This document shows, piece by piece, positions 61,541 through 64,000 of a stretch of 64,000 bases of DNA. The stretch spans positions 6,888,038 to 6,952,037 of the forward strand of contig CM038923.1 of NCBI GenBank assembly GCA_021904315.1, written 5' to 3'. The translations under genes were made by a program, and so were the position numbers. Numbering within the stretch: position 1 is the first letter of the stretch; each line of letters starts with the position of its first letter. Below the pieces are notes generated by a model. It did not search any database and had not been told where the DNA came from. It worked only from the letters and a program-made list of their open reading frames with translations. The stretch is from Sphagnum magellanicum. Its lineage: Eukaryota; Streptophyta; Sphagnopsida; Sphagnales; Sphagnaceae.

Positions 61541-63590
61541 CTTCTGAGAATAGAGATTAAAAATGGTGTGTGGGCACTAGTTGGTTTATTTTTCAACCCA
61601 AGATATGTGATTTGCTAAAATCTTACTGAGACAAAAAAAAATTGTTACAAGTATTATTTTTTCATCAAGATCCTTACATACACAAAAATTTTATTGTCTT
61701 ATTTCTATGGACCACAAAGGATCAAATTCTTTCCTAATTTCCTCTCAAGGAGTCAACTGGTTAATTAATGGGATTGGCAGCTCATACCCCAACAACAAAA
61801 ACCCCACAAATACTAATTTGATTTCATCACATGGTTCTTTTTAAAGACTAAATATATATTCGGGACAAAAGTGATGAGTGTGATCTATTACATTTTCTAG
61901 TATCCCCTTGTTTCCAAAATTCTCGGAACTTCTACTATACAGCAAATAATTTCTCCTCAGAATGAACACATTGCACACTCAACTTAAAACTCCCAAGCTA
62001 TCAAACATGGTGCTTCCACAACAACCAATCTAAAAATCTTTGACACATTCATCATCTCCCTTGTGTTGGTCCCTTAAAAAAAACATACAAGACCTCCATA
62101 TCTCTTCCAAATGCTCTTAGCACAACAAAAGCTCAAGCGTCAAGATTTTATGAGATCAAGTACTCTCAATCAACTTCTACCCCTAACTAATTATAATCCA
62201 AAAATTCAAAATCCACTCCAGACTTGCTAGTTATCATGAAAATCTAGAAACTTAACTTCATCTTATTGCCAAAAAGTCCGCCTCTTCACTTTAGCCAGCA
62301 TCATATATATTTCTCTTCTCTTCATCCCTTTGCTCCTTTCAAATCTCCTCACCAATCCCTTCACAGAGTAGTGGTTCACACTATTCATAAAGAATCTCCA
62401 TTGAGAAGCCAGGATCGCACTCCATCACTGAAACTAGCTCATCAAGATCCCTCCATAATAACCTACAAAACAACAAAACAAACCAAAAACATAAAAACAA
62501 GAAAACAACTTCTTTAATGCCCTTGAAACACCACGACTCCAACAATTTACCCACAAAGTTGAATTAGGGTTTTTTGCCTTCATCCACAAAAAACATCTGA
62601 CATTGTTTTTAGGTTACAAATATTTATGTGCAATTGTGGGTCATTTTGTTCTGAAACACAACTACATACTTGACCTAATCACACAAAAGCCCCCAAGCCA
62701 ATGTCATTGGGAGCGGCCCATAGGAGTTTCACCCGCACACCTTTGGGTTTGAAACCTGGGTTCTTTTGTGGTCCAAGGTCCTAGAAGGGAATATACTAGT
62801 GAGCTCTCACCCCATGGTAATTGTGGCGTCATATTCACCAATAAATCCAATACACTTGGGCCAACAATTTTGGTAAGATTTAGAATTCGTTGGCCCAATT
62901 GGTTTACTAGTATGACCTGTGCCACTAGCTCCAGATCTTGGGCCAACTACACAGGCCATAATAGTAATATATGAAATGAGAATAAAAGTTTTGTTATGCA
63001 CAGTTTCCTCTTGATGGGTTCCGTTCTGCATCTTGAGCATACAGAGCTTTAGTACTAATTCTATGACTTACATTCCCAAACTCAACCTCCCATAGCCCTT
63101 TGCTACCCAATCATCCTCCACTAACAAACAATAAACATTAAGAAAAAACATTTTCACATAACCCCACCTATTTTTTCTATAGTTTTCCCAATCTTCCATT
63201 CCCTACATAAAACTAGAGCAACTAAAGTAACCTTTCCTTGGTGGGGATCTCTTGGATTTATTCCCAGAAGAGGAAAAAAAAAGGAAAAAAAAAAATTAAA
63301 CTGCTAACCTCTAGGTTTCCTTCTGTTTGCTAAAAACTATTAAGGTAGAGAGGACCATCATTGAATATGAGCCTACAACCAAACATTCATTTAGTGTTAC
63401 AGGTTGCTGGTTATAAAATATACACAATTGTATGGGCACTTTAGATTTTGCCTATTACCAAATGTTCTAATATGAAGAATTGTGTTCTGAAAATTTTCTA
63501 CATATGATTAGGATATGATTTTTTTGTTCGGTCATAGGCATAAATTTAGTCATATTTGCACACCTTCTTGCTACTTTAGAATGTGAAAGT
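61541..63590. other. AT-rich intergenic DNA
   Basis: Contains a possible pol III box pair near 62703-62760 (TGTCATTGGGAGCGG and GGGTTTGAAACC) and an A-rich tract near 63275. No gene recognised. Confidence 0.45.
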
Positions 63591-63591
63591 A

Positions 63592-64000
63592 TTTGGTGAT
63601 GAGTGGTGAGATGATCAAAAATTTGAAATTGATTGAATATCAACAAGGAGAAGAGGGTTTCTTTTAGTGTTTGGTTTTGGGAATGCCATGGGCTTGTTCA
63701 CAAAACCCCTTGTTTGGGTTAGCAAAATAAAGTTTGGTGATAAGCTTTATAATGAACAACAAAATGAGGAGAACTTATTTCAATAGGCAAGGGGCAACCA
63801 AGGGTTGTCTTTAAGTGTTTGGTTTAAGGGATGAACTCAAATGGTCTTATAAAATCCCAAGTTTGGGTTGAAGAAACAAGGTTTGTTAATAAGGTCTATG
63901 TGTCACATTAAACAACACATCATTGATCATAACTATGAAAAACCTAATAATTGCACAAAAGGACATCCAAACTTAAATTATGTAAAAATCCCATGGATCT
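63592..64000 (+). repeat. Tandem repeat, unit about 140-150 bp, running off the window
   Basis: Ordered blocks TTTGGTGATRAG, TTTAGTGTTTGGTTT/TTAAGTGTTTGGTTT, CCCTTGTTTGGGTT/CCCAAGTTTGGGTT and AACAAGGTTTG start near 63592, 63731 and again near 63880. The last unit is incomplete at the window end. Confidence 0.65.

Noticed and set aside
1..64000. CRISPR arrays, rRNA, bacterial operons, telomere repeats, organelle insertions, viral genes
   Set aside because: None was seen; the direct repeats present are microsatellites, minisatellites or diverged transposable-element pieces.

Overview
The window is nuclear DNA of a land plant. Three split, plant-type genes are present: an ABC transporter of the B subfamily, an ANTH-domain clathrin assembly protein and a class B heat shock factor. 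All have GT-AG introns. They sit in a long, AT-rich, repeat-filled background. Genes make up well under a quarter of the sequence, no intact retrotransposon reading frame is visible, and the intergenic DNA is a mosaic of decayed short inverted-repeat elements. This suggests a large-genome plant. I lean towards a seed-free vascular plant such as a fern or lycophyte, because the heat shock factor is unusually long, but the sequence does not fix the species.

Layout. 1-6967: ABCB transporter, plus strand, lacking only its first exon(s), which must lie before base 1. 6968-12300: AT-rich intergenic DNA with repeat copies and a GC-rich open island near 10.7-10.9 kb. 12303-13035: a G-box followed by about 10.5 copies of a 47-62 bp minisatellite, directly upstream of the next gene. 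13100-16844: ANTH/AP180-type clathrin adaptor, with a probable intron in its 5' leader and three coding exons. 16845-48180: about 31 kb without a recognisable gene, holding inverted-repeat elements, hAT-like elements with 8-bp flanking repeats, simple repeats and long G or C runs. 48180-51801: CT-rich leader and class B heat shock factor with three coding exons. 51802-64000: gene-free DNA with a third hAT-like element, tandem repeats and copies of repeats also found earlier in the window.

The three genes do not form a pathway or cluster. They are an efflux/auxin-type transporter, a membrane-traffic adaptor and a stress transcription factor that happen to be neighbours, all on the plus strand. 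The exon structures were rebuilt by hand: every junction keeps reading frame and joins conserved family motifs.

The most unusual signals are the following. (i) A dispersed repeat family has a conserved end containing a GCCAAATTTGGC palindrome, with at least ten ends in the window. (ii) Three non-autonomous hAT-like elements have matching ends and near-perfect 8-bp target duplications. (iii) The clathrin adaptor carries an Arg/Ser-rich insertion inside its ANTH domain. (iv) A minisatellite containing ACGTG cores lies in the promoter region of that gene. (v) The heat shock factor leader encodes Phe-rich upstream reading frames, recalling the translational control known for Arabidopsis HSFB1/TBF1. 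I do not see a clearly new multi-gene system.
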